This document shows, one piece after another, positions 24,276 to 36,077 of a stretch of 64,000 bases of DNA. The DNA lies in NCBI GenBank assembly GCA_944739405.2, contig OX123186.2:16857552-16921551 (forward strand), read 5' to 3'. Within the stretch, counting starts at the first letter, position 1. Every line of letters begins with the position of its first letter. The notes below the pieces were generated by a model that ran no database searches, was not told the DNA's origin, and was given only the letters and a program-made list of their open reading frames with translations. This DNA comes from Euclidia mi. Its lineage: Eukaryota; Arthropoda; Insecta; Lepidoptera; Erebidae. A program made the translations under genes and the position numbers.

Positions 24276-25626
24276 TTAATTTAGGATTTTCCGTTTCAAA
24301 ATATGGCAAATAAGACTTGACATGACTGAATTCTATGATATTTTGGTTTGCTTCGGACCATCCTGAAAAATCCTCGTCGATTTCATAATAATTTTCGGGC
24401 GTTTCAAAATAATTTTCTTCTGGAAACTCCGAATAGTTTTCATCAGTCATATAAAAATTACTGTCGTCTACAGATTGGAAATAGTCATCCTCAGGGATGT
24501 GGTAATACATTTCCCCGGGATATAAATAATTTTGTTGCATAAAATGAGGTTGTACTAAGTGGGGTTGCATATTTTTTATTTGTTTCTTATTACCAGAACG
24601 ATGGTATAATTCTTTAGCAACGATTCCTTTTCCTAAATTTATGTTATTCGATTTATTTTGAGGTGCCGTCCTCATAGTTACGTCCTCCGATTTATGAGCT
24701 GGAGTATTTTGTTGAGGCTGTTGAGGTTTATTATTATTTAATTGTTGGAAATAAGGACGCGGCGCTCTTTGGAACACGTTATTTTGCGGTCTAGGTGTCC
24801 AAAGATATCTACTATGAAAAGGTGTATTATTTGGTTTATTATATAATTGATTATTATTATTAAATCTATTTTGCATTGAATTAGGTTTTTGTATACTAAA
24901 AGGATTCATTGGTCCTGTTTTGATTTGCGTGAATTACGGCGCAGCTTGGTTAATTATTCGCGGCGCTGGTAAGTAACTAGAAAACTTTTGTTTAATATTG
25001 TCGAACCTTCCCTCTGCTTCTAGTTGCAATACTTTACTTACGGTCTCATTGAAGTTACAGTTACTTACATAGACCTGGTCATGGTACGGCAAGCTATTAC
25101 GCAAAGTATTTTGTGCAGTGTTTATATAAGGTTCCATGATTTCTTCGATTAAGTTCTGCTTAGATATACCGTGCTAATCTGTTAACTTACTTTTAATAAA
25201 AAATAATTTTTGTTTTAACTCAAATATTAAGTCCTTATAACTACCTTTTCTTTTAACGTTAGCTAATTCGACTAATAAGGTATTTAATTCTCTATTATCA
25301 GCACACTCTGCCTTTAAGGTACTTTCAATACAGTCCCAGTTAAAAGCATGATTTATCATAGATATGATTATCGCGGCCCTACCTTCAAGTTTCGTTAATA
25401 ATAGCATTTCATTCTGAGGTGTATTGCCACCTACGGCCTGTAACCATTGTCTAGCATTATTTAATTAATTATAAATAGTAAATGGATCTCCATTATAAGT
25501 GGGGACAAAATTTATAAATTTTTTGTAGTCGATGGTAAACTGCACAGGCTGTATCAGTGGCTGTACCATTGGACCCTGAGATGAACTAAGTACGCTGAGT
25601 GGTACATAGCCCTGTTTACCCTCCAT
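24262..25626 (-). pseudogene. gag: Errantivirus-like gag with three internal stops
   Basis: A single frame of about 455 codons from ATG 25624-25626 (MEGKQGY) to TGA 24262-24264. Premature stops lie at 25465-25467 (TAA), 25174-25176 (TAG) and 24934-24936 (TAA). The N-terminal half resembles gypsy-type capsid (WLQAVGGN, RAAIIISMI). The C-terminal third is Asn/Gln/Pro-rich and then acidic with repeated ENYYE-like units, without a zinc knuckle, as in several errantiviral Gags. The frame end overlaps the protease frame by a few bases. Confidence 0.88.
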
Positions 25627-25895
25627 ATTATTAATAGGAAGTGGGTCGGCCTCTCTACTTATATTATTCTTAGATCTATATACAAACGTTGCGGGTTTAA
25701 GGAGCGGAATTTTGGATAAAGGATATGCTACTCGGTACTTACAAGATGCAGCAAATGATAGCTCACAGTACGTACATTTGACTTATTTGTTTTCGCAGGG
25801 TTGCCCAGATTTTAAGACTTAAAAGTCACGAGAAGCGTTGACAACTTGGAGGTCTTTTCTCGAAGTGTCACTTTTGCGTCACTTTTTATTGCTGG

Positions 25896-25913
25896 GCCCC
25901 ACGTTGGGCACCA
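25896..25913 (-). promoter_or_regulatory. Primer-binding site, tRNA-Lys type
   Basis: On the minus strand TGGTGCCCAACGTGGGGC, whose first T is the last base of the 5' LTR. It differs at one position from the 18-nt complement of the tRNA-Lys 3' end used by gypsy-like elements (family knowledge). Confidence 0.85.
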
Positions 25914-26262
25914 GTCAAAATAACTGAATTCGTACTTATTTAAAAAAAATAATTTATTTATAATAATATTAATTACAATATTTATCAAAATTACCACTAT
26001 AACTTAGAACTGTTCGCAACGAAATATAGGTAGAGAATTCGGCCGGTGTTACCGAGGCACTGGTATTTTATACTGACACGACGCCTAATGGCTCTTTGTC
26101 TTTGGAAGTTCCAAGAACATACTCCGTCTTCGTGGTCCAAGGGTTAACGAGAATTGGTCTTGAATACTCCATTGTCTGCTTGTTTTGATTAACCATTGTG
26201 GATTCTTCCCCGAAGAGTGTGTTAATATTTTTAATAGGTCCATTGTTTAGGGGTGGTTTACT
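25913..26262 (-). repeat. 5' LTR of errantivirus-like element
   Basis: 350 bp, ends AGT...ACT on the minus strand; about six substitutions from 19230-19579. The right target duplication CGGG is at 26263-26266. Confidence 0.95.
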
Positions 26263-27040
26263 CGGGTACCGCGTGAAGTCTTGTGGTGGGCCCTCAAGAA
26301 GAAAGGAGTGAATGAAAAGTACCTGAAGTTGATCCAAGCTATGTATGCTGAACGCCACACGCAAGTCCGGTCCGCAGCTGGTATCATAGCCAGATTCAAT
26401 GTGGCTGTAGGCTTGCACCAAGGGTCGGCTCTTAGTCCTTACCTCTTCTTGTTGATTATGGATGCCATATCATCGGACATACAGGAAGAGGTACCCTGGT
26501 GCATGCTGTTTGCCGACGACATCGTCCTGGTAGTCACTTTCTGGACAGGAGGTGCAGAGCAAGCTGGAGGAGTGGTGGCAGAGACTGGAGAACGTAGGCC
26601 TTAGGATAAGCAGAACCAAAACTGAATACATGTTCTGTGACTTTGGCGGCCTCTCTAGTCCAAGCCCGGTTACACTCGGTTCGGTCGATTACATGTGGCA
26701 GAGATGAGAATGTTGCGATGGATGTGTGGAGTTACGAGAATGGATAAGATTAGGAATGAAGACTACCTCTCACGTAGAGAGGTAGTCTGAAAGTGGCGCC
26801 TATAGACGAGAAAGTGAAAGGAAGTCGTTTGGCTTGGTATGGACATATTATGCGAAGAGATGATATGTATGTAGGTAAGCAAGTGATGAATATGAAGGTA
26901 GAGGGATGGAAAGGGAGAGGGAGGCCAAGGAAAAGATGGATGGACTGTGTGAGGATGAATATGAAAGAGAAAGGGGTAAATGATCAGATGACGGGTGACA
27001 GAAAAGAATGGAAGCGAAGGACGTACTGCGCCGACCCGAT
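26263..27040 (+). pseudogene. RTE-like LINE reverse transcriptase, 3' portion
   Basis: Continues the frame broken by the provirus: RVPREVLWWALKKKGV, then the GLHQGSALSPYLF block and the catalytic FADDIVLV near 26510-26530. The frame then slips near 26535, and an internal deletion joins it near 26690-26790 to the C-terminal region with WYGHIMRRDD and GRGRPRKRWMDCV, ending around CADPMG. That C-terminal pattern is characteristic of RTE-clade proteins. A 12-bp perfect hairpin at 26760-26788 interrupts the frame. Non-functional. Confidence 0.88.
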
Positions 27041-28775
27041 GGGCCTTAAAAAGCGTTATATTGTGTCTTACGGGTTGAGTTTGACCTTAATAAATAGGAC
27101 CATACAAAATCATTTAAATATAATGCATGCGTTAAAAATCATAAATATCTTTTGTATTTTTCACAGTTAGCAGTTCACAAATCTAAGACCTGACGAGTTA
27201 CCGAAAACCACAGAAATTGTTTTCTATAAAACTAAATGAAATAATCCAACTTCTCTCCCAATACAAATTGAATGAGTAATTTTATGCACATAGAATTCAC
27301 TGCAGTAAACTCTTTTGAACCGAGCTAATGTAGCTTAGTAAACGCAATAATTTCGAGCGATATAATGGAATAAAATTCGATCTTAACAATACCAGCTCTT
27401 GTTCCACACCAAAGAATTTGATTAAAGAAATCGCCGAAATAAAAATAATAAAATTAATTATGATAAGTTAACCATTTCATGCTTAGGAACGCGTGTCATT
27501 TGACATTTGCTCTTAGGGTTTGGGGACTGCTATTTACTTATGATTCTGGTCGCTACTCCAACTGCGTAGGTATCGTTTAGTGTAACCAAATGAGCCAATG
27601 TACTATTATTATGCATAAGCTACATTATTGAAAGGTTTCGTCAAAATCCATTCAGTAGTATTTGGGTTTTTTTTTTTTCAAAAATGTAACTACCGAAATC
27701 TATATTATAGTGGAAAACTGACAACACTCGCTTGTATCGTCATTGAACCTAGATCTAAATTATCTAAAAGACAATCGTAGTACAGATTTACTACACGAGC
27801 AAGGTGACAATGTCTTGTCAGTCTAAAATCTGCAATAGCATAAAACTGCCTACCGTAATGCAAACAAAAAATAAATACTACAATGTAGTGCACATTTTAT
27901 TTAATATTTTTTTACAACATTTTAAGACGTCAAAATGCAATTGGGTTCATTCAACATAAGTATAAATAAATTTATCTAAGCTTGAAACAAGATTAAAGCT
28001 CCCATTCAATACGTAGTACTGCATATGTATAATGCATCTGCTTTTAATAAAAAAGCGCTCAATTTATTCTGTCCGCGGCTACATTTTATCAACAAGACGC
28101 GTTTTTTTTTGTCTCGCTCATCGCAAAATTGGCTGAAAGGAATCGACTTTCGTCGTTTCACAAAGTGCAATTCGCGCGTTTTAGTATTCAGTCCCGGCAC
28201 ACTCGCAGATGGTACCTACTCTATTTTAAGATATTCAAGACATGAATTTCAATAAAACTTTTTGTTTTGTCGATTCGATGGAAAAGAAAACAAAAATAGT
28301 GGACATTTTGTTTGCGTGCAAACAACAAGTGCAACTCTAGTTTTTGTTTGCTTGTGCATATTTTTTATTTATTTATGCAACACGGTAAAGTCGTCTTGAG
28401 CAAGCATGCATGACTAAGAGTTCTCCATGATGTTCTCGAAAGACAGCCTGGTGATCAATGACCTAATCATTCTCATATTGAGAATTGTCCCCACCTGTGG
28501 GACAGATTATAATAGGCTGATACTGATGACGATCATATAACCGTTCACAGGAGCTCATATACCTATAACTAAGATTAAAAAGCGGACATCGGGCTTCAAG
28601 GAGAAAGTCTTGGATACAATCGATACAACGCTAGGACAACGACGAGGACGAAAAGAAAACGTTGGCTTATAAAACCAATAAAACATACGCATGAACTATC
28701 TACCAATGGTAATGTAATGCCAATATTTATTTGATCGTGGCCGCACACGCCAGTAATATCGCGCAGAAACGAATA
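27041..28775. other. Unannotated 1.7-kb stretch
   Basis: A+T-rich, between the RTE locus and the BEL element. No gene recognised; small frames at 28006-28255 and 28596-28817 are motif-free. Confidence 0.5.
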
Positions 28776-28780
28776 GAGTC

Positions 28781-29091
28781 TGTTCGGAATATGTTCGATC
28801 CCAACGCTATACGGCACTGGTATTTAATAATAATAAAATCTAATTAATACAAATCTAATTAAAACAAATAAAATCTAATTAATCAACACAAATTATATTG
28901 TGTTTATAATCATTTCTTGTTGACTACAGGTTTGTTTTGTTGACCTGTCGCTCGATAGATGGCATTGGGATCGAATTAGATCGCGCTATGGTTTCGTTAC
29001 ACGATGAGGTATCTATATATATATAGCTCTGAGGTACTGCATTTTATTGAGTATCACTGGACTGTAAGGCACCTTGTACCGTTATTGTACA
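28781..29091 (+). repeat. 5' LTR of BEL/Pao element
   Basis: 311 bp, TG...CA ends. Contains repeats of AAATCTAATTAA. Where the 3' LTR has a TATA box, this copy reads GGTATCTATATATATATAGC. Confidence 0.95.
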
Positions 29092-29101
29092 TTGGTCCAT
29101 A

Positions 29102-29871
29102 TAGAGGTGGGTTGATCGATCATTTCACGCGACCCGGGTCGATCACTACCCATTAGGCAAGTGACCAGGTTCAAATGATTCGATCAAATGATCGATATCG
29201 ATCAGGGTGAATGTTCGTTCAGAACCTATAGAACGGGTTACAGTTCATGGATAATTTGATTGGAATATTATTAGTAGAGATGCCAGTTAATACTTATTAA
29301 ACTTATAATTTTACATAATTACGCATTTGTCTTGCTAATTCTACTATTTATGCGTAAGAAAATAATATTATAAAATGGGTTTTTAAATCAATTTTATTAA
29401 TGTAATGTTGAAAACAAAAGTTTAACACACAAAAGGCTCAAAAATTTATAATATGTAGGTAATTACGAACGCGGGTAACGGGTTGTCAATCATAAGGTCA
29501 CCGAGATACTGACCCACCCCACCAACTAAGTGACCTACAGACCCGCTGAGTGATTGATATCTAGTACATCGATCGATCGATCAATCTCAGAAGTCAGAAC
29601 AGTCGGAACTCAGACCCCATAGAATAAGCGAGATAGAGACGTGTGAGTGAAACAGGTATATCTACGTAAGAACGAGAAAAAGGGATGAAACTATTTTTTG
29701 TATTTCGCGCGTATTTTTCGTTCGAATACCATCGCGGCATCGTTTGTTTCAACACGCGTTGAAAGATCACGAGAAAAGATCGAATCTTTTAAGAACTGGC
29801 GACCCGATCACTCGCTCACGGCTCGTGATCGAATCAAAGTGATTCGATCAATCGAGATCGACCCAGCTCTA
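29102..29871. mobile_element. hAT-like non-autonomous insertion at the primer-site region
   Basis: About 770 bp with imperfect inverted ends TAGAGGTGGGTTGATCGATC (left) and GATCGACCCAGCTCTA (right). The interior is rich in GATC/TGATCGA subterminal blocks. TAGAGGTGGG-like ends are typical of hAT elements. Flanks GGTCCATA and CGTCCATG are compatible with an eroded 8-bp duplication. It begins 11 bp after the 5' LTR and separates the LTR from the leader. Confidence 0.65.
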
Positions 29872-30238
29872 ACCGTCCATGCGAGCTGAAGAGCGTTTTT
29901 GGAAAGCACACAAGTTCTGGGGACAGGCGCTAGTTCAAAGTGTATCACAAGGTGGCGTTATTGGTATGAAGAGGATCAAAGTTGCGGACATTGCTGCTGT
30001 TGGAGTATTGCTGTGAAGTGGATCATCTTGCCGTGAGTAGTGCAAAACAAGTGGACAAACTGTGAGTACAGCTTTAATGTGTTTATAGTGCGAAGTTACG
30101 GGACTTAGAGAATTTCGAGTTAATGCATGGACTTAGAAAAATTGCGGCCGTACAGGGTTAGGACTTAGAATAGTTTCGATAAAAACGACGAGACGAGGAA
30201 TCTTTGCCCGATTTCTGAGCGACATACAAGCAACAAAA

Positions 30239-30372
30239 ACACTTAGAAAAATTTACTCTTGGAGGAACTTAGAAAATTTACTCTTGAAGGAACATAGAAA
30301 ATTTTGCTCTTAACGACACTTAGAAAACTTTGCTCTTAACGACACTTAGAAAATTTTGTCTTGATGACACTT
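30239..30372 (+). repeat. Leader tandem repeats of BEL element
   Basis: Four to five units of about 30 bp built on ACTTAGAAAATTTNCTCTT with variable spacers such as AACGACACTTAG, directly upstream of gag. Related single units occur back to 30100. Function unknown; it may be a packaging or leader structure. Confidence 0.8.
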
Positions 30373-30432
30373 TGAATAAATACCACTACACTACACTTGT
30401 AAATTTTGGACAAGAAAAATTTTAAACCAAAT

Positions 30433-31580
30433 ATGGAGAAGGAATTCAGGAAGTTAAAAGATATCAAAGGACAGATCGAAAAGGGCTTGATTAATTTCAA
30501 GAAGTCTCCAAAGGATCGTATCACGTATAATTACGTTGATGTACGTCTGGAATTATTAGAGGATCAATTGAAAAATTTTACCACCAAGTACGAAGTTATA
30601 GTCGGCGAATATGAGAGTGAAGCATTGTTCAATTTCTTTCAGGAAGACATTTATGAAAAGGTTTATGATAGTTACCTTGCATATAAGGTAGAACTCAAGA
30701 ATGCTTTGTCGCAATTAAAGGCACATAATTCCAGCAAAGAAACTTGTGATGTTTCATCTGACAATGTAGTAAGACTACCAAAAATTGTACTACCCACCTT
30801 TAGCGGGAAATATACGGAATGGTCATCATTTCGGGATTTATTTATTTTCTTAGTGCACAATAATAAAAAGTTAGATGATGTGCAACGTCTTCATTATCTT
30901 AAGACGCAATTGTCAGGTGAAGCAGAACAGTTCATAAGACATGTTCCCATAAATGATACTAATTATAAAAAATGCTGGGATATGTTGGAGCATAGATTTA
31001 ATAACAAAAAGTTTATGTAAGTGTATTTTAAAAAGGTTATTTAGCCAACGTAACATTGTCGTCGAATCCTCAAATGCATTGAAAGAACTTCTTGATACTA
31101 CTAGTGATTGTTTGCACGAGCTTACCAATATTGGTATTGATGTAAGTTCGTGGGATGTGATAATTATATACGTCATAAGTTTGAAGTTGGACATAGAGTC
31201 TAGGAAGCAGTGGGAACTGCATGTTAGTCAATCCTCCGACGACTTGCCTTCCTTTACACAATTTCGCGAGTTTCTAGAGACCCGGTTTCGAGCCCTAGAA
31301 TTTGTTGAACCCAAAGGTAAATCAAAGGTTAATAGTTCAGCTCAATCCAAAGTACTGCATGGCGTAATTAATTTTTCGTGTCCACATTGCAGCGACAATC
31401 ACAAATTAGTTGCATGTAAGAAGTTTTCTAAGGAGAACAGTGACGAGCGCCGTCATATTGCCCAATCGTTGGGCGTATGTTTTAACTGTTTGGGAAGTCA
31501 TCACACTTCCAAAGTATGTCGTGTGCTTTCTAAATGCCGAATTTGCCAGCGGAAGCATCATACGTTGTTGCACCCCAAAA
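30433..31580 (+). pseudogene. gag: BEL/Pao Gag (DUF1759 and zinc knuckles), frame-shifted
   Basis: The ATG at 30433 is preferred over an upstream TTG because it starts a well-behaved MEKEFRKLKD helix. The first frame runs to TAA near 31018 and contains PKIVLPTFSGKYTEW and LHYLKTQLSGEA, the signature of the DUF1759 capsid-like domain of BEL/Pao. The homology continues in another frame (open 30953-32788) from about 31015, so a one-base frame change occurred near 31010. Further on are cysteine/histidine clusters CPHC, CFNCLGSHHTSKVC and CRICQRKHHTLLH (31375-31575), the nucleic-acid-binding knuckles. Confidence 0.9.
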
Positions 31581-34258
31581 GCCCCAGTGTAGCTAGTGCG
31601 GTGGCTACGCCAACAGAGCCTGCCACCTCACATGAAAGTACCACAGAGCCTCCACCACATGGTGTGAATGCAAACATAGCAACTCATTTGGTGAATGAAC
31701 GAGTACAGGGTCAAGTACTATTAGCCACGGCTCTAATAAAGGCCGAATCACCAAATGGGTCTTCTCAAATTTTGAGAGCACTTTTAGACCAGGGATCACA
31801 AGCATACTTTATAACCGAGTCAGCCGCGCAGTTACTTCGTTTGAAGAAAGTTCCTTCCAGACCTTCTATTGCCGGGATAGGAGGAGCTCATGGCGATATT
31901 GTCTCTAGACATGTAGTTAATATTCAAATTCAATCGCTGCTTGACCCTTCTTTCACCCTGGAAGTAACAGCACATGTTTTAAGTACACTGACCGCTGTTA
32001 TGCCAGATACCAAGTTTGAAATTCAGAATTGGTCAGAACTTCACAATATAGGTTTAGCCGACCCCAAATTCAATTTACCTAGCAAAATAGACATTTTGTT
32101 AGGAGCGGAAACATACTGTCGTGTATTAAAGGTAGGATTAATAAAGAGCCCCATGGGTTCTTCGGTCGCACAAGACACGCATTTAGGCGGGATTGTGTCG
32201 GGTCACGTCAGCAAAGCTGAAACTTCTCTCAATTCACATAACGCGATTATCACAATGCACACTCAAATTGAGAAGAACGAAATGTTAAAGCGATTATGGG
32301 AGCTTGATGGTGAACCTTCTTTGACTGATAGGCTATTCACGCCGGAAGAACAAGCTTGTGAACAGTTTTATACGACCACGACCCAAAGAGATGAGAGCGG
32401 ACGATATGTTGTCAGACTACCTTTCCGTTCGGAAGATCCGCCTTGTAAATATGGTAATTCTAAAAACATTGCCATTAAAAGGTTACTAGGATTAGAAAGG
32501 AGGTTGGCTAGGGACAGTAAATTAAAACAACAATATTGTGACGTTATAAATGAGTATTTATTGCTTGGTCATATGGAGAAAGTTACCAATGAGGCAGAGA
32601 TAAATAAGGGTGATGCAGTTTACTTGCCACACCACGCGGTGGTGAGACAAGATGAACTGACCACCAAAGTAAGAGTGGTGTATGACGCGTCATGCAAGGG
32701 AACCAATGGAGTTTCCTTGAATGACACCTTAATGGTAGGACCCACTCTCCAGGCAGATTTGCGACACATTGTCATGAGATGGCGATAACACCCAATCTGT
32801 CTGGCGGCAGACATAGTAAAAATGTATCGTCAAATCAAAGTTGTGCGGCAAGATACAGACTTCCAAAGGATTGTCTGGAGAGAGGATCCTAGCAAGGAAA
32901 TTGAGTGTTTCCGTCTTCTTACTGTCACCTTTGGAACGTCATGTGCCCCTTACTTGGCAGTCAAATCATTGCACCAGATCGCTTGCGATGAAGGCATAAA
33001 TTATCCATTGGCTGCTGACAGGGTGAAGACAGATTATTATATGGATGATTTGATGACTGGCTGCCAGACTGAAAAAGAAGTAACAAAGATTTATAATGAA
33101 ATGAATAGTTTATTAGAGAAAGGAGGATTCAGGCTACAAAAGTGGACCAGTAATAGAATGCACTTGTTGGAGCCATTCAAAGAAGATTCAGGTAAAGATG
33201 TGGCTATAAAAATGGATAAGGTAACAAAGATTTTAGGACTTACCTGGAACCGGAGCACTGATAAGTTCGATTACTCAGTGAAAATGTCACCTCCTGCAGC
33301 ATCTGAAACAAAAAGAACAGTTATATCTGAAATATCAAAGCTCTATGATCCGTTGGGATGGATAGCACCGTGCATTATTACCGCAAAGGATTTCATACAA
33401 ACGTTATGGATTTCTGGTATTGGCTGGGATGACGAGTTGCCACCGGAACTTCTTCAAGAATGGAGAAATTACAGAGCTCAATTAAAGAAACTAGTGGATT
33501 TCCACATTCCTAGATGGATAGGAGAGGGTGAGGACAATGTTGCGATAGAATTGCACGGTTTCAGCGATGCGTCAAACAAAGCGTATTCAGCCGTAGTTTA
33601 CTGTCGAATCATCAACTCTAATGGCGAAATTCACTCACACCTTTTAACTGCTAAAACAAAGGTAGCCCCGATAAAGCAATTATCTATCCCCCGTCTTGAG
33701 CTGTGTGGCGCTGTTTTAGTAGCAAGGCTATTAACAGAAGTAGCTGAAGTAATGAAAATTCGTAGGGAAAATATTCACGCTTGGACTGATTCATCAGTAG
33801 TTTTAGCATGGCTAAACGATCATCCAAGTCATTGGAAAACTTTCGTCGCCAATAGAACTTGGGAGATTCTCAGTTTATTGGACAATATACAATGGGCTCA
33901 TGTCCAGTCAAAGGATAACCCTGCGGATATCGCATCTCGTGGAGTGTCTTCAGCTCTTCTGCTTAATAGCGATCTTTGGAAACTAGGACTTAGTTGGTTG
34001 AGGAGCGACCCAATGCAGTATACAAGACCTAACGCAATACGTACCAGCGAAGAGATGAAAACTATAAAAGTACATAAAGTTACCCTAGTCTCAGATTTTG
34101 ATACTAAATGGCGTTCGAGGTTTTCATCATTAAGAAAGCTAGTTAGAATATTTGCATATTGTAAACGGTTTTTGTATTCAACAAAACGCCACAAAGCCAA
34201 TATTAAAATAACATCTTACTTGTCAGTTGCCGAGATTCGCGATGCTCTCGATCAATGA
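31581..34258 (+). pseudogene. pol: BEL/Pao protease, RT and RNase H, one internal stop
   Basis: Aspartic protease motif LLDQGSQAYFI at about 31781-31813; the DQG in place of DSG is seen in some BEL proteases. RT spans about 32400-33250 with VRVVYDAS and catalytic YMDD at 33038-33049. RNase H lies at about 33540-33950 (HGFSDASNKAYSAVVY, WTDSSVVLAWL, DNPADIASRG). The frame is continuous from 30953 to 34258 except for one TAA at 32786-32788. TGA at 34256-34258 ends it before the integrase. Close to intact compared with the errantivirus-like pol. Confidence 0.92.
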
Positions 34259-35678
34259 ATTAGACTTAGCCAACAACAATGGTTCCATGCAGAATTTGTA
34301 GCCCTGAAAAATAATGCGCCAATAGATAAGAAAAGTGTATTATATAAATTAAATATTTTTATAGATGATAGTGAAATAAAATAATGCGTGTTGGGAGTAG
34401 ACTCCGTCACTCTCTACTACCTCATGACACAAAACACCCAGTTGTTATTCCTCATGAGTCAAGTTTAGCCAAATTAATTGTGGCTGACGCGCATGAAAGG
34501 ACCTTTCATGGAGGACAACAACTGATGCTTAACCCCTTGTATACCGGAACGCAGATCTACGCGAGACACAATAGCTTTTTAATTGTGTCTGGTATTCCGG
34601 CATACAAGAGGTTAACTTTATACGGACTAGGTATTGGATCAATCGAGTGAAAAATATGGCACGATCACATATACGTAGATGTGTTCCCTGTATACGGCAT
34701 GCTGCTACCACTAAACATCAGCTGATGGGTGAGCTTCCACCTTGTAGAGTAACACCGAGCAAACCATTTCTAAACTCGGGTGTGGATTATGCAGGCCCAA
34801 TCAACATGAGAGTCTCTAAAGGTTGCGGGCAGCGTTCGTATAAGTGATACATCTGCTTATTTGTCTGTATGGCAACGCGCGCTGTGCATATTGAAGCAGT
34901 CTCAGATTGCACGACTGAGGGTTTCTTGGCTGCATTTAAACGGTTTGTCGCCAGATGTGGTCATTGCCGCCATATCTGGAGCGACAATGGTACCAATTTT
35001 GTCGGTGCTGCCAAGGAACTCCAGATACTTTTCGCACAACAAGGCTCAATGTTTAAAGACATTGCAGCGGCTCTAGCAAATTCGCAAACGGAGTGGCACT
35101 TTATCCCTCCCCACGCTCCCAACATTGGGGGACTGTGGGAAGCAGGGATAAAAAGTGTAAAACATCATTTGGAGCGTATATTAGGTCACTCTACGCTCAC
35201 GTTTGAAGAGATGTCAACCGTGCTCTCACAAATAGAGGCGTGCCTAAATTCTAGGCCCTTGTCTCAAGGCAGTAGCGATCCCGAAGATCCAACACCCTTG
35301 ACCCCTGGTCACTTTTTGGTAGGTCATCCATTGGTCGTACCACCGGACTATAATTATGAAGATGCTACAATAAGCACGTTAAGGCGTTGGCAGTTGGTAC
35401 AACGTATGGTGCAACATTTTTGGCGTAAATGGAAACAGGAATATTTAACACATTTCTTTCAAAGACAGAAATGGACTTCGCAGATTCCTGATTTTAAGAT
35501 AGGAGATATAGTTCTAATAAAAGAAGACAACTTACCCCCAGCTAAGTGGTTGTACGGTAGGATACTGCAGCTGCATCCGGGAAAGGATAATTTGACGCTG
35601 GTTGTCACTGTTCGTTGTAAGGGTACTACGACTAAACGTCCAACTTCAAAGTTATGTTTGCTACCTGTTACTGAATAG
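34259..35678 (+). pseudogene. BEL/Pao integrase, broken by frame change, MITE and stop
   Basis: Begins in frame after TGA 34256-34258. A frame change with stops near 34380 precedes GRLRHSLLP-like sequence (read as VGSRLRHSLLP). The zinc-binding HERTFHGG is followed by the TTAA MITE at 34529-34615, then RCVPCIRHAA. TGA at 34845-34847 precedes an open stretch to 35678 with SDNGTNF (second catalytic Asp) and NIGGLWEAGIKSVKHHL (catalytic Glu). The C-terminal domain KIGDIVLIKEDN...PPAKWLYGRI is the DUF5641-type end of BEL integrases. No functional product expected. Confidence 0.92.
34529..34615. mobile_element. 79-bp palindromic TTAA MITE, copy 2
   Basis: Identical to 13669-13755 except one base (GTATACC versus GTATGCC). 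TTAA at 34529-34532 and 34612-34615. Removing it restores the surrounding integrase homology, so it is a clean insertion. Confidence 0.9.
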
Positions 35679-36066
35679 GTTATGTCATGTGTTCTAGACG
35701 TGGTTAAGAATTTTTCATTTGTTTTTTGTGTTTATATGGCACAACTGTGTAGTTTTTAAATTGTGATAAACTAAGGTTAGTTTATTATCATCGCAGCTAT
35801 TATGGTTGTATAAAGTTTGTTAGATTTAGTTTTTTACTTTATACAGCAGCTTGTATTGCAGCCTGTAATTTGTGTAATGCTATATTATTTTAACAGTGTA
35901 TTATGTCTAGCTTATTTGTCATTCCGCGATACCTCCAAGCAAATGTTTTGAGTATACCGACCACTATTTAAAGTTTTGTCATAATGTGTATACAGTCCAC
36001 TGTTCTTGTTTTCTATAATTTATGAGTTAGGTCATGGTGGGCGGTACTAAAGGGAATAATCCCTTT

Positions 36067-36077
36067 GGTGGGCGGAA
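36067..36077 (+). promoter_or_regulatory. Polypurine tract of BEL element
   Basis: Purine-rich GGTGGGCGGAA immediately precedes the 3' LTR start TGTTCGG. Confidence 0.7.

Larger units (their letters stand above)
19230..26262 (-). mobile_element. Errantivirus-like Ty3/gypsy provirus, complete but decayed
   Basis: A 7033-bp element on the minus strand. Two 350-bp LTRs, a CGGG target duplication, a tRNA-Lys-type primer site, a polypurine tract, and gag, pol and env in the canonical order are all visible. The LTRs differ at about six positions (roughly 98% identical), yet gag has three internal stops, pol has a stop and several frame breaks, and env carries a frame break and a SINE. It interrupts an RTE-like LINE. 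Env with a furin-type site and fusion-peptide-like segment places it among insect errantiviruses. It cannot encode intact proteins. Confidence 0.95.
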
